Part shown: piece by piece, positions 1 through 7,368 of the stretch
Layout: every line of letters starts with the position of its first letter
Position numbering within the stretch: the first letter of the stretch is position 1
From: Planctomycetota bacterium
GTDB lineage: Bacteria; Planctomycetota; JAJSAM01
DNA length: 12,670 bases
Assembly (NCBI GenBank): GCA_029932425.1
Contig: JAOZQC010000032.1
Location: 1-12,670, forward strand
Reading direction: 5' to 3'
Position numbers and translations under genes: made by a program
The notes under the pieces: model-generated
The model's database searches: none
What the model saw: the letters and a program-made list of their open reading frames with translations, nothing else
What the model was told of the DNA's origin: nothing

Positions 1-1284
1 GCGCGGCTCGAGAAGATGGGGGGGGAGGCCCTCGTCCCCCTCCAGCGGCTCGCCCTGGGGGACGATCCGGGTCTCGCCCGCCGGGCCCTCCGCCACCTCG
101 GCCGCCTGGCCCGCCGGGAGTCCCTCCCCGCGCTCCGCCGGGCGGTGGCCCTGCCCGACCGCCGGGCGGCGGCGGTGGCCGCGCTCGGGGCGCTCGGCGA
201 CCGCCGGGGGGAGGCGGCGCTCCTGCCCCTCCTCGACGTGTCCGGGCCGGAACCCGCCCTGCTCGAGGCCCTGGCACGGGTGGGGGGCCCGGAGACGATC
301 CGCGCCCTGGCCGCCCGGCTCCGGACGGGCGCCGGACCCTCGGAGCGGTCCCGGCTCCTCGAGACGATCGCCCGCGTGGGCGGAGAGGCGGGGGTCCTCT
401 CCCTGCTCGACCTGGCGGAGGACGAGGACCTCGGCGGGGAAGCGGAGACGGTGATCGAAGCCCACGCGGCCCGGCTCCTTCCCGGGCTCTGCCGGCTGGC
501 CGCCCGCGGCGGGCCGGAGGTCTCCCGCCGGGCGATCGACGAGCTCGGCCGGCTCGCCCTCCCCGGGGCCGTCCCCACCCTGCGGGAGCTGCTCGAGAAA
601 CGGCCGAGCCGGGGGCCGGCAGCGCGGGCCCTGGCCCGGATCGGCACGGAGGCCGCGGTGGACGCCCTCCTCGCGCGTCCCCTCACGGCGGAGATCCGGG
701 GAGCGTTCCGGGATGCGGGACCGGGCGCCGAGGCCGTCCTCCTCGATCGCCTGGCCCGCACCACGGGGACCGGGCGGACGGGGATCCTGTCCCTCCTGGC
801 GCTCTGCGGAGGCCCGGACGCGGTGCGCGCCCTGGCCCCCCTGGCGGAGGAGCCCGCCTGCGCCCCGGCGGCGATCCACGCCCTCGGCGAGATCGGCGGG
901 GAGGAGGCCGTTCGCGCCCTGGCCGCCTTCGCCGCCCGGCGCCGGTACGCCCGGGCGGCGGCGGCGGCGCTCGGGGCCACCGGATCCGAGGCCGCGGTGC
1001 CCGTCCTGGTGGCTCTCGGGCGGAGGGATCCTTCCCTCCGGGGAGCGGCCCGGGACGCCCTCTCCCGGATCCGCTCGTCCCGGGCCGTGGAGGGGATCCT
1101 CGCCCTGGAGACCCGCCCGCGGCCGGGTCCCGGAACCCGGCGCGCCCTGGCCCGCATGAACCGGACCCTCGTGGACCCGGCGCTCCGCCGGCTGGCGGAG
1201 GGGAAGGGGAGAGTCGCCGCGCGGGCCCGGCGCGCCCTGCGGGAAACCGCCCCGGCCCCCGCGGGGGGGCCCGACCCCTTTTGA
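1..1284 (+). CDS. HEAT-repeat (PBS-lyase-like) protein, 5'-truncated by the window edge
   Basis: The frame is open from base 1 (bases 1-15 read Ala-Arg-Leu-Glu-Lys into the first ATG at 16), so the true start probably lies upstream and that ATG is internal. The visible 427 residues are almost entirely tandem helical repeats of about 30 residues, with the recurring pattern of an Ala/Leu-rich helix, an 'ALGxxG' turn and an 'AVxxLxxL' helix. Clear examples are ALGALGDRRGEAALLPLL, ALGEIGGEEAVRALAAF and ALGATGSEAAVPVLVAL. This is the HEAT/PBS-lyase repeat signature, normally a protein-protein interaction scaffold. No catalytic domain is seen, and any signal peptide would be outside the window. It ends in a Pro/Gly-rich tail. 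The next gene starts 55 bp downstream on the same strand, so co-transcription is likely. The client is unknown. Confidence 0.85.
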   Translation, partial: ARLEKMGGEALVPLQRLALGDDPGLARRALRHLGRLARRESLPALRRAVALPDRRAAAVAALGALGDRRGEAALLPLLDVSGPEPALLEALARVGGPETIRALAARLRTGAGPSERSRLLETIARVGGEAGVLSLLDLAEDEDLGGEAETVIEAHAARLLPGLCRLAARGGPEVSRRAIDELGRLALPGAVPTLRELLEKRPSRGPAARALARIGTEAAVDALLARPLTAEIRGAFRDAGPGAEAVLLDRLARTTGTGRTGILSLLALCGGPDAVRALAPLAEEPACAPAAIHALGEIGGEEAVRALAAFAARRRYARAAAAALGATGSEAAVPVLVALGRRDPSLRGAARDALSRIRSSRAVEGILALETRPRPGPGTRRALARMNRTLVDPALRRLAEGKGRVAARARRALRETAPAPAGGPDPF

Positions 1285-1312
1285 GGATCGAGAACGAACG
1301 AAACTGCAGGAC

Positions 1313-1332
1313 ACCGAAAGGTACCGAAAGGA
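1313..1332 (+). repeat. 10-bp tandem repeat with duplicated ribosome-binding-like core
   Basis: ACCGAAAGGT is followed directly by ACCGAAAGGA (9 of 10 bases the same). The second copy supplies the AAAGGA Shine-Dalgarno-like sequence 7 nt before the ATG at 1340. The first copy would be a second, more distant purine core. Confidence 0.5.
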
Positions 1333-1339
1333 ACACGCC

Positions 1340-3022
1340 ATGCGCACCACGATCCTGATCCTTCTCCTCGCGGGGGGCCTGCCCCTTCTCGGGGTGGCCG
1401 GCGAGGAGGATGTGCTCTACCGGAACTTCGACGTCTCCGCGATCACGGCCCCTCACCCCGCGCGGTTCGGGCCCTGGCTCGGGGCTCCCCTGCCCGAGGC
1501 CGGGATCGAAGAGGAAAGGGAGGCGCCGGAACCTCTCCCGTTCGTGGACGGCGACCAGCTCGTGGAGATGATCCGCGAGTCCGTCGCCTCCCCGAGCTGG
1601 GAGGGAGACGGGGCCCTCCTCGCGTTCGGGAACGGCACCCTGTTCGCCCGGAACCGGCCCGCGGTCCTCCAGGAGCTCGCGGCGTTCCTCTCCAGCCTGG
1701 AGCAGGCGGCGGAACGGCGGATCCTCTTCCAGGTCCGGGTGTTCGAGGGGAAGGGAGGGAAACCGGTGGCGTCCGGCTCGGTGGAGGCCCGCCCCGGCGT
1801 GCCGACCACCGTGAAGGTCACGAATCGCGTCCGGCTGCTGACCGGCTACGAGGCGGAGGTGGCGCAGAGGGCCCGGATCGCGAAGCCCTTCGTTCTGCCC
1901 GCGGAGGAAGGGCTCGTGGTGGACCTCGTGGGGCAGCCCGCGCTGGACGGCCGCCGGGTCGTCGTGGAGGCCCTCGTCCAGCGGGGGACCTTCGACCGGC
2001 CCATCGGGCGGCTCCGGCTCATGGAAGGCGACGAGGGCGGAGAGCCGCCCCTGGGGGAGATCGACATCCCCGTCTTCCGGCGGTTCCTGGCGTTCACCAC
2101 GTCCGTGCTGGAGAGCGGAGGGGCCACGACCATCCCTCTCCGGATCGGCGATCGCGCCGCCCGCATCGAGATCCGCGCCGCGCTCCTGGGCCGGCTCCCG
2201 GACGGGCCCGTGGTCGATGCGGGCTCCCTCACGCGCATTCCCACCGGCTGGTCCATCGGCTACCCGGAGATGAGCGCGGACGAGAGGGCCCGATCGGCCC
2301 CCCGTCCCCTTCCGGAGGAGGACTCCCGGCCTCTCCTCGGGGATCCGGAGGAGGTGGTGGATCTCGTCACCACCCTCACGGATCCCTGGTACTGGGAAGA
2401 GGAGGGGACGCTCGAGATCACCGGCGAGGGGCTTCTCTTCCTCAAGGCGAAGGAGGACGTGAGAAAGCACGTTCTCTCCTTCCTCACCGCCCGGGAGAGC
2501 GAGCGGCTGCATCCCGTGCGCCTGGAACTCCGGTTCTACTCGAGGGCGGGAGAGGTGAAACCGGGCGCCGTCCCGGCCTTCGAGCCCGGGAGCGCGACCC
2601 TCGTGGGCTCCGGCCTCGCAGTGACGCTGCCCGGCCGGAACGCGTTCCTCTCCGCGGGTGACGTCCGGAACTACGTGGCGGACTACAAGGTGGAGGTCGC
2701 CGAGGGCTCGCAGCTCGCGAACCCCGTCATCGGCCAGAGCTTCGCGGGGTTCGCCGCGAACCTCAGGCCGCGCCTCTCCATCGACCGGTCCCGGATCCGG
2801 CTGGACGTGGGCCTCCTCTTCGCCCACCGGCCTCCCCGGATCTCCCCCCGGAGCACGGGTGCCCGGCACCTCGGCGTGCTGAGCGGCATCGAGGAGCACC
2901 GGGCGGCGGTGCACACGTCCGTGGTGATGCCCGCCGCCGGCACCTACGTGCTGGACCTGGGGCCCTCGCCGGTGAAGGCGGGCGAACGGCTCGTGGCGGT
3001 CATCACCTCGCGGGTGGAGTGA
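1340..3022 (+). CDS. Exported protein with two tandem secretin-like modules
   Basis: A 560-residue protein. Residues 1-20 look like a Sec signal peptide (hydrophobic core ILILLLAGGLPLLGVA, cut near A20). The mature N terminus has 'LYRNFDVSAI', the kind of motif that precedes secretin N-domain-like units. Two homologous halves follow, about residues 73-290 and 338-560. Each begins with an amphipathic helix plus Trp/Tyr turn (LVEMIRESVASPSWEGDGAL at 74-93; VVDLVTTLTDPWYWEEEGTL at 339-358), then a helix 'VLQELAAFLSSL' or 'VRKHVLSFLTA', and ends in beta-rich sequence resembling the C-terminal part of secretins. No complete secretin pore is evident, so function is unknown; a periplasmic or outer-membrane-associated role is inferred. 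The ATG is supported by AAAGGA 7 nt upstream. Its last 20 bp overlap the convergent MEMO gene. Confidence 0.8.
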   Translation: MRTTILILLLAGGLPLLGVAGEEDVLYRNFDVSAITAPHPARFGPWLGAPLPEAGIEEEREAPEPLPFVDGDQLVEMIRESVASPSWEGDGALLAFGNGTLFARNRPAVLQELAAFLSSLEQAAERRILFQVRVFEGKGGKPVASGSVEARPGVPTTVKVTNRVRLLTGYEAEVAQRARIAKPFVLPAEEGLVVDLVGQPALDGRRVVVEALVQRGTFDRPIGRLRLMEGDEGGEPPLGEIDIPVFRRFLAFTTSVLESGGATTIPLRIGDRAARIEIRAALLGRLPDGPVVDAGSLTRIPTGWSIGYPEMSADERARSAPRPLPEEDSRPLLGDPEEVVDLVTTLTDPWYWEEEGTLEITGEGLLFLKAKEDVRKHVLSFLTARESERLHPVRLELRFYSRAGEVKPGAVPAFEPGSATLVGSGLAVTLPGRNAFLSAGDVRNYVADYKVEVAEGSQLANPVIGQSFAGFAANLRPRLSIDRSRIRLDVGLLFAHRPPRISPRSTGARHLGVLSGIEEHRAAVHTSVVMPAAGTYVLDLGPSPVKAGERLVAVITSRVE

Positions 3023-4247
3023 GGGGCCGGTCGGGGGCGGCCGTCCAGGTCATGGCGGCGATGGTGACCGTGTTCCCCTCCGCGGGGAAGACCGGCTGCT
3101 CGTAGGCGAGGAGACGGCCCTCCGCGTCCTCCGGCAGGAGGGAGAGGAGGGTGTAGAGGGCGGACATGCCGCACACCCGCCGCTCGTCGCGGCAGGCGCG
3201 CTGGTGGGCGAGGAAGCCCTCCGCGTCCCCCGCTTCCGCGAGGGCCAGGAGCTCCCGGTCCGCCCTCTCGATCTCCCGGAGGCGGGCCGGGGCGAGGGGG
3301 CGCGGGTCGCCGTAGTGGGGCCCGAGGTGGGCGAGATCCACGGAGGCGTAGAGCAAGGCGTCCCCCGCCTCCTCGGCGAGGGTCTCCAGGAACGCCCCGA
3401 TCAGGGGGTCCTCCGCCGGACTCTCCCGCGACTCCAGGAAACCGTGGAAGGAGCCGCAGAGGACGGGCAGGATGCGGAACGAGCGGCCCTCCAGGGCATG
3501 GGCCAGGAGCAGGGCGGCGAACTCCACGGAGTGCTCGGCCCGGTGGGCGAGCTCCTCCTCGAGCACCCAGCTCCCCGCCTTGTCCACCACGCGATCGAGC
3601 AGGTCCCGGTCGGCGCGCACCGTGCCCAGGGGCGTCTCGAAGTCCTTCCCCGTGAGGGCGTAGGGAAGCCGTCCGAGCTGGTGGCCCACTCCCAGGACGA
3701 CCACCGTCTCCCCCGGGAGGCGATCCGCCAGGCCCCCGAGCGCCCGCGCGGCCACGGGCCCGCCGAAGGAGAGATCCAGGTGCGGTACCGCCAGGGCCCG
3801 CAGGGTCCCCTCCTCCCGCGGTCCCTCCCCGCCCGCGTAGAAGCCGTCGAGGAAGGATCGGGCCTCCGCGGGATCGGCGGGGTAGGCGCTCCCCGCCAGG
3901 GCCGGGCGCCGGACGGGCGCGGCCCGGTACTCGGCCAGGAGCTCCGCCACCCGCGCGGAGAACCGGGGGCTGTCGAGGAAGAGGGCCTCGTCGAGCTGCC
4001 CCACCAGGTGCTCGATGTCGTCCAGGGGGATGAGCCGCCCCCCGCTTCTCCGCACGAGCTCCGCCTGGATGTCGCGCAGGGTGTGGTTCCCGTCGAGCAT
4101 CTCCAGGAGGAAAGGCCCCAGGTCCAGGGGGATCGTGGCCACCTGATCGGTGATGCCCTCGGGGTCCTTCAGGCAGAGCACGGGCCGCCCCTCCACCCGG
4201 TAGGGGAAGACGGAGAGCGCCCGCAGCTTCGGCTTCTCCGGAATCAC
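3003..4247 (-). CDS. MEMO-family protein (AmmeMemoRadiSam system protein B) with N-terminal PqqD-like domain
   Basis: Residues about 112-400 are a MEMO domain, related to extradiol dioxygenases. The segment order and residues match family knowledge: RRPALAGSAYPAD (113-125), VPHLD (H156), GVGH (H189), AEHSVE (H239), SVDLAHLGPHYG (D304, H307) and RVCGMSAL (C359). The two early His and the late Cys correspond to the metal ligands of human MEMO1, so the site looks intact. Residues about 1-108 are an added domain (LLEMLDGNHTLRDIQAELV and following helix) resembling a PqqD-like winged helix; this is inferred. Bacterial MEMO proteins often accompany AMMECR1 and radical-SAM partners; neither is in this window. 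The start is GTG; a weak GGGA lies upstream. The gene sits 34 bp after the rhomboid gene, probably in one operon. The enzymatic reaction is not established. Confidence 0.88.
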   Translation of the reverse strand: MIPEKPKLRALSVFPYRVEGRPVLCLKDPEGITDQVATIPLDLGPFLLEMLDGNHTLRDIQAELVRRSGGRLIPLDDIEHLVGQLDEALFLDSPRFSARVAELLAEYRAAPVRRPALAGSAYPADPAEARSFLDGFYAGGEGPREEGTLRALAVPHLDLSFGGPVAARALGGLADRLPGETVVVLGVGHQLGRLPYALTGKDFETPLGTVRADRDLLDRVVDKAGSWVLEEELAHRAEHSVEFAALLLAHALEGRSFRILPVLCGSFHGFLESRESPAEDPLIGAFLETLAEEAGDALLYASVDLAHLGPHYGDPRPLAPARLREIERADRELLALAEAGDAEGFLAHQRACRDERRVCGMSALYTLLSLLPEDAEGRLLAYEQPVFPAEGNTVTIAAMTWTAAPDRPLTPPAR

Positions 4248-4281
4248 TCCCGCACTCTATCAGATGAAGCCCGCCCCACCC

Positions 4282-5817
4282 TCAACGCAGGCGAAAGCTC
4301 GAGAGCACGGCGGCGCGGATCCTCCTCCGGACCGTCTCGTCGCCGGCGGGGAGGTCGAAGCGGAGCACGGCGGCGCGCGCGGAGTCCGGAGCGGTGGCGA
4401 GATAGAGGTCGATGCGGCGGCCGGTCCCCCGGGCGCTCGCCCGGACGGTGCCGATGCGGTGGACGCCGGGTCCGGAGGGAAGCTCCGGTCCGGACGCCGT
4501 CACCTCCAGATCGGGGTCCTGGCGCCGCTCCCGCTCGAACTCGGCCTTCGCCTGCTCCAGACGGAGCAGGGCGATCAGGACGGCTTCCGATCTCCCGGGC
4601 GCCACCTCGATCCGGATCTCGCCCAGGGGGGGACGGCGGAGGACCCAGGCCTCGGCCTCCCGGTGCGTCTCGAACCGACCGGGCACGGAGAGGGTGAAGG
4701 CCTCCGTCTCGACCCGGGCCGCTTTCCGCCAGCCCGGGAGCCCTCCCAGGGCCAGCGCCCCGGAGGCCGCCGCCGCCGCGAGCAGGAGCCCCGCGGAGAC
4801 CGCCGCCGCCCGGTCGGACCGGGGCCCGGACCGGAGGGAGAGGATCCCCATCACGAAGCCCGCGGCGAGCCCTCCGAGGTGCGCCCCGTTGTCGATCCCC
4901 TCCTCCACGAGGCCGAGGAACACGGTGGCCCCGATGACGAGAAGCAGCGCGGAGAGCTGCCGGGCGGCCGTGCGATCGCGGCGCCGGGGGAGGCGCAGCG
5001 CGGCCGCGCACCCCGCGAGCCCCATGGCCCCCCCGGAGGCCCCCGCGGAGATCAGCTCCGGGCCCCCGAGGAAGACGAGGGAGACGACGTTGCCGAGGAT
5101 GCCGGAGAGGAGGAAGACCGAGAGGGTGCGGGCCGCCCCGATCTCGGGTTCCACCCAGCGGCCGATCACGAGCACGGCGAGCACGTTGAAGACGAGGTGG
5201 AGGAGCCCGATGTGCAGGAAGACGGCGGTGAGGAGGCGCCAGGCCTCGCCGGCCCGCACCAGGGGCCCGTAGTCCGCGCCCGCCTCGAGGAGGGTGAGGA
5301 CGCTGCGGGTGGAGCCGCCCAGGGAGACGAGGAGGTGGACGAGGACGAGGGTCCCCGCGAGGCAGAGCGTGACCCGGGCGGGGCGGCGGTCCGCCCCGCT
5401 CCCCCCGTGTCGGGCGAGGCGCGCCCGGACCTCCGCGGCGAGGAGGTCCGCACCCGGCCCCGCCTCCGCCACCGCCCGGTAGACGTCCCGCTCCGCCCGG
5501 AGCCCCGGCGACCCGAACAGCAGGCAGGCCGGGCGGAAGAGCCGGAACGCCCGGTCGAACCTCCCCCGGAGGGCCTGGCGCCGGGCCAGGCGCACCAGGA
5601 GGCCGGGAACGACGAAGAGGAGGACGAAGCCCGCGCCGCCGGCCCACACCGCCGCGGTCTGGAGGGCGGGGAAGCGGAGCCCCGCGGCGGCCGCCGCCGT
5701 GAAGAGGACGAGGAAGGCGGCGGGAAGCCGGTCCACCTTCCGCCGCCGGCGGAGCAGCGTCACGAGGGAGACGCCCCCCGAGAGCAGGTAGACCCAGAGG
5801 AGCAGCCGGCCTTCCAT
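4282..5817 (-). CDS. Rhomboid-family intramembrane serine protease with C-terminal extra domain
   Basis: A 511-residue membrane protein. Two N-terminal hydrophobic stretches (about 4-22 and 33-74) precede a soluble linker, then the rhomboid core of six helices (about 149-330). The core shows EAWRLLTAVFLHIGLLHLVFN with H207 and N211, the nucleophile motif GASGG with S261, and NGAHLGGLAAG with H313. Spacing of these residues is nearly that of E. coli GlpG (N154, S201, H254), so an active Ser-His protease is predicted. A last membrane helix (about 337-360) leads to a roughly 145-residue tail that begins 'FTLSVPGRFE' and ends 'AVLSSFR', suggesting a PsbP/DUF1795-like fold (tentative). Two adjacent ATGs occur; the second (5817) is preferred because GGGAGG lies 5 nt before it but only 2 nt before 5820. 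It is likely co-transcribed with the MEMO gene. Confidence 0.92.
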   Translation of the reverse strand: MEGRLLLWVYLLSGGVSLVTLLRRRRKVDRLPAAFLVLFTAAAAAGLRFPALQTAAVWAGGAGFVLLFVVPGLLVRLARRQALRGRFDRAFRLFRPACLLFGSPGLRAERDVYRAVAEAGPGADLLAAEVRARLARHGGSGADRRPARVTLCLAGTLVLVHLLVSLGGSTRSVLTLLEAGADYGPLVRAGEAWRLLTAVFLHIGLLHLVFNVLAVLVIGRWVEPEIGAARTLSVFLLSGILGNVVSLVFLGGPELISAGASGGAMGLAGCAAALRLPRRRDRTAARQLSALLLVIGATVFLGLVEEGIDNGAHLGGLAAGFVMGILSLRSGPRSDRAAAVSAGLLLAAAAASGALALGGLPGWRKAARVETEAFTLSVPGRFETHREAEAWVLRRPPLGEIRIEVAPGRSEAVLIALLRLEQAKAEFERERRQDPDLEVTASGPELPSGPGVHRIGTVRASARGTGRRIDLYLATAPDSARAAVLRFDLPAGDETVRRRIRAAVLSSFRLR

Positions 5818-5868
5818 CATCGCCTCCCGGGTCGGAGTCCGCGCGCTTCCGCCTCAAGGCCTCGCCCG

Positions 5869-5885
5869 CTCCCTTCCGAAGGGAG
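5869..5885 (+). promoter_or_regulatory. Perfect hairpin abutting a kinase-like gene start
   Basis: CTCCCTT-CCG-AAGGGAG is a perfect 7-bp stem with a 3-nt loop, ending immediately before the ATG at 5886. Its right arm is the only Shine-Dalgarno-like sequence for that ATG, and it touches the codon, which argues for initiation at the in-frame TTG (5901) behind GGAGG (5891-5895). It could alternatively restrain translation or be part of the divergent promoter region. Confidence 0.4.
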
Positions 5886-7019
5886 ATGCGGGAGGTGGCC
5901 TTGACCGGAAGAGGCAGAGGACAGATCAGCCCGCTCTTCGGGCGGATCGCCGTGAAGCTCGGGCTCTCCACGCCGGAGGCGGTGGCGGAGGCGCTGCGCA
6001 CCCAGGAGGAGATCCGGAGCGTCGGCGGGACTCCCCCCCTTCTCGGGCGGATCCTCGTGGAGAGCGGAGCCCTGAACCCGGAGGGCGTGCGGCGGATCCT
6101 CGAGGAGGTGGAGAAGCGGTCCCTGGTGCCGGAGATCCCCGGCGTGGTCGATCTCTCGCCCGCGTTGCAGGGCGACCGCGTCCTCGTGTACCGGGGCCGG
6201 CTCCGGGAGGACGGCCGCACGGTCTCGATCCGGGTGCTGCGGTTCGGCCTGGCGGACTCCGAGGAGGAGGTGGACCGTTTCCTCGACGAGATCCGGACCC
6301 TCTCCCGTCTCCACCATCCGAACGTGGTCCGGGTGCTGGGAGCGGGCGACATCGAGGGAATCCCCTACGTCATCGAGGAGCATGTGCTGGGGCCGACTCT
6401 GAAGCTCCTGCTCGAGGAGCACGGCGCCCTCCCGGAGGAGCGGTCGCTCCGCATCGCCCGCGAGATCACGGCGGGTCTCGAGCACGCCCACTCCCTGGAC
6501 ATCGTTCACGGCGCTCTCCGTCCCGAGTCCATCCTGGTCCCCCGGCTCTCGGGCGCCCGGGTGACCGACTTCTGCCTCCTGGGATGCGACGCGGCCGGCT
6601 TCGATCCCGGCCATCCCGGCTTCGACGCGCTTCTCTACCTCGCCCCCGAGCAGTTCCAGCGCCACGGCCACCCCTCCGTCCGGAGCGACATCTACGCCGT
6701 GGGGGCCGTGCTCTTCCACATGCTTACAGGTCGGCCGCCCTTCCGGGGCGGCTACCGCGAGGTGCTCCGGCAGCTCCTCCGCCGGCCGGCACCGGACCCC
6801 AAGGTCCTGGCGCCGTCGATCAGCGAGGCCTCCGCCCTCCTCGTCCGGCGCCTCCTCGCGAAGGACCCGGGCGCGAGACCGGAGAGCATGGGGGCGCTCG
6901 CCGGGGAGCTGGCGGCGGTGGAGAACGACCGCGCCCGGGAAGCCCCGCTCCGCCCCGAGGGCTCGTCCCTGCCGGATCGGCTGCGGCCCCGCCGCCGGGC
7001 GTCCCGGCTGCGGGACTAG
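5886..7019 (+). CDS. Ser/Thr kinase-like protein, probable pseudokinase, with N-terminal helical domain
   Basis: A 377-residue protein without membrane segments. Residues about 16-78 form a two-repeat helical domain (FGRIAVKLGLSTPEAVAEAL; LGRILVESGALNPEGVRRIL), a unit often seen beside regulators in Planctomycetota and Myxococcota (from memory). Residues about 95-345 have a protein-kinase fold: C-helix E135, HPNVV (144-148), HGALRPES (208-215), TDFC (227-230), LAPEQF (252-257), SDIYAVGAVLFHMLTG (267-282) and a late Arg (331). Key residues are lost: the VAIK Lys is Arg (R116), the HRD Asp is Ala (A210), the Asn is Ser (S215), DFG is DFC, and the glycine loop is absent. Phosphotransfer is therefore unlikely and a binding or scaffold role is inferred. 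The ATG at 5886 has no spaced Shine-Dalgarno; an in-frame TTG at 5901 does and may be the real start. Divergent from the rhomboid gene. Confidence 0.85.
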   Translation: MREVALTGRGRGQISPLFGRIAVKLGLSTPEAVAEALRTQEEIRSVGGTPPLLGRILVESGALNPEGVRRILEEVEKRSLVPEIPGVVDLSPALQGDRVLVYRGRLREDGRTVSIRVLRFGLADSEEEVDRFLDEIRTLSRLHHPNVVRVLGAGDIEGIPYVIEEHVLGPTLKLLLEEHGALPEERSLRIAREITAGLEHAHSLDIVHGALRPESILVPRLSGARVTDFCLLGCDAAGFDPGHPGFDALLYLAPEQFQRHGHPSVRSDIYAVGAVLFHMLTGRPPFRGGYREVLRQLLRRPAPDPKVLAPSISEASALLVRRLLAKDPGARPESMGALAGELAAVENDRAREAPLRPEGSSLPDRLRPRRRASRLRD

Positions 7020-7368
7020 ATCGCCCTCTCGGGGGGACGCGCGGTCCTCGGCGAATCCCGTCGCCCATGGCGGTGTCGCTCCTCGCCATCGACCCGCGGG
7101 GGGTCGACTCCTCGTCGCGTCCGGCCCCCTCCGGCGATCCCCCCCCGCGGGCATCCCGGGCCCCGCGCTCCGCGGGAAACCCGTTTCCCGCGAGTGCTCG
7201 GCGCCGTCGCCCCCAGGCCGGATGGGGGATCGCGGCCGGGACGCAGCCTTCCCGGAAGACAGGTTTCCGCCGGGACCTTCCCGTCCCCGCCGGGTCGCTC
7301 CTCTCCGCGCCCGCCCCGACCACGGGGGATCGGCGTCTTCGTCCGCGCACGGGGCGGGAAGGCGGGGC
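7020..7368. other. Non-coding spacer between convergent genes
   Basis: About 350 bases between the 3' ends of the pseudokinase and lipoprotein genes. I see no convincing gene; open frames here are shadows with atypical composition. It holds the 22-bp palindrome listed separately and an imperfect hairpin at 7250-7275 (TCCCGGAA pairing with TTCCGCCGGGA, one bulge). Transcription of both flanking genes probably ends here. Confidence 0.6.
7171..7192. terminator. 22-bp palindrome, possible bidirectional terminator
   Basis: CGCGGGAAAC-CC-GTTTCCCGCG is a perfect 10-bp inverted repeat around CC (in RNA, a 9-bp stem with CCCG loop). It lies between two converging genes, where a bidirectional terminator is expected. 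Neither side has a T-run, so intrinsic termination is uncertain; a protein-binding site is the alternative. Confidence 0.4.

Noticed and set aside
1254..1271. GC-only palindrome at the end of the HEAT-repeat gene as terminator
   Set aside because: It is a run of C followed by G inside coding sequence, has no adequate loop or T-run, and the next gene follows closely on the same strand.
683..2914. 743-codon open frame on the minus strand
   Set aside because: It lies antisense to the HEAT-repeat and double-module genes, is low-complexity Pro/Arg/Gly/Glu-rich, and matches no fold. It is an artefact of very high GC at third codon positions.
3204..4697. 497-codon plus-strand open frame
   Set aside because: Antisense to the MEMO gene and the end of the rhomboid gene; rich in Gly/Glu/Arg/Pro with no domain.
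4244..6352. 702-codon open frame on the minus strand
   Set aside because: It runs through the rhomboid gene in another frame and antisense to the kinase-like gene; its composition is Arg/Pro/Gly-rich nonsense, whereas the rhomboid frame has all catalytic motifs.
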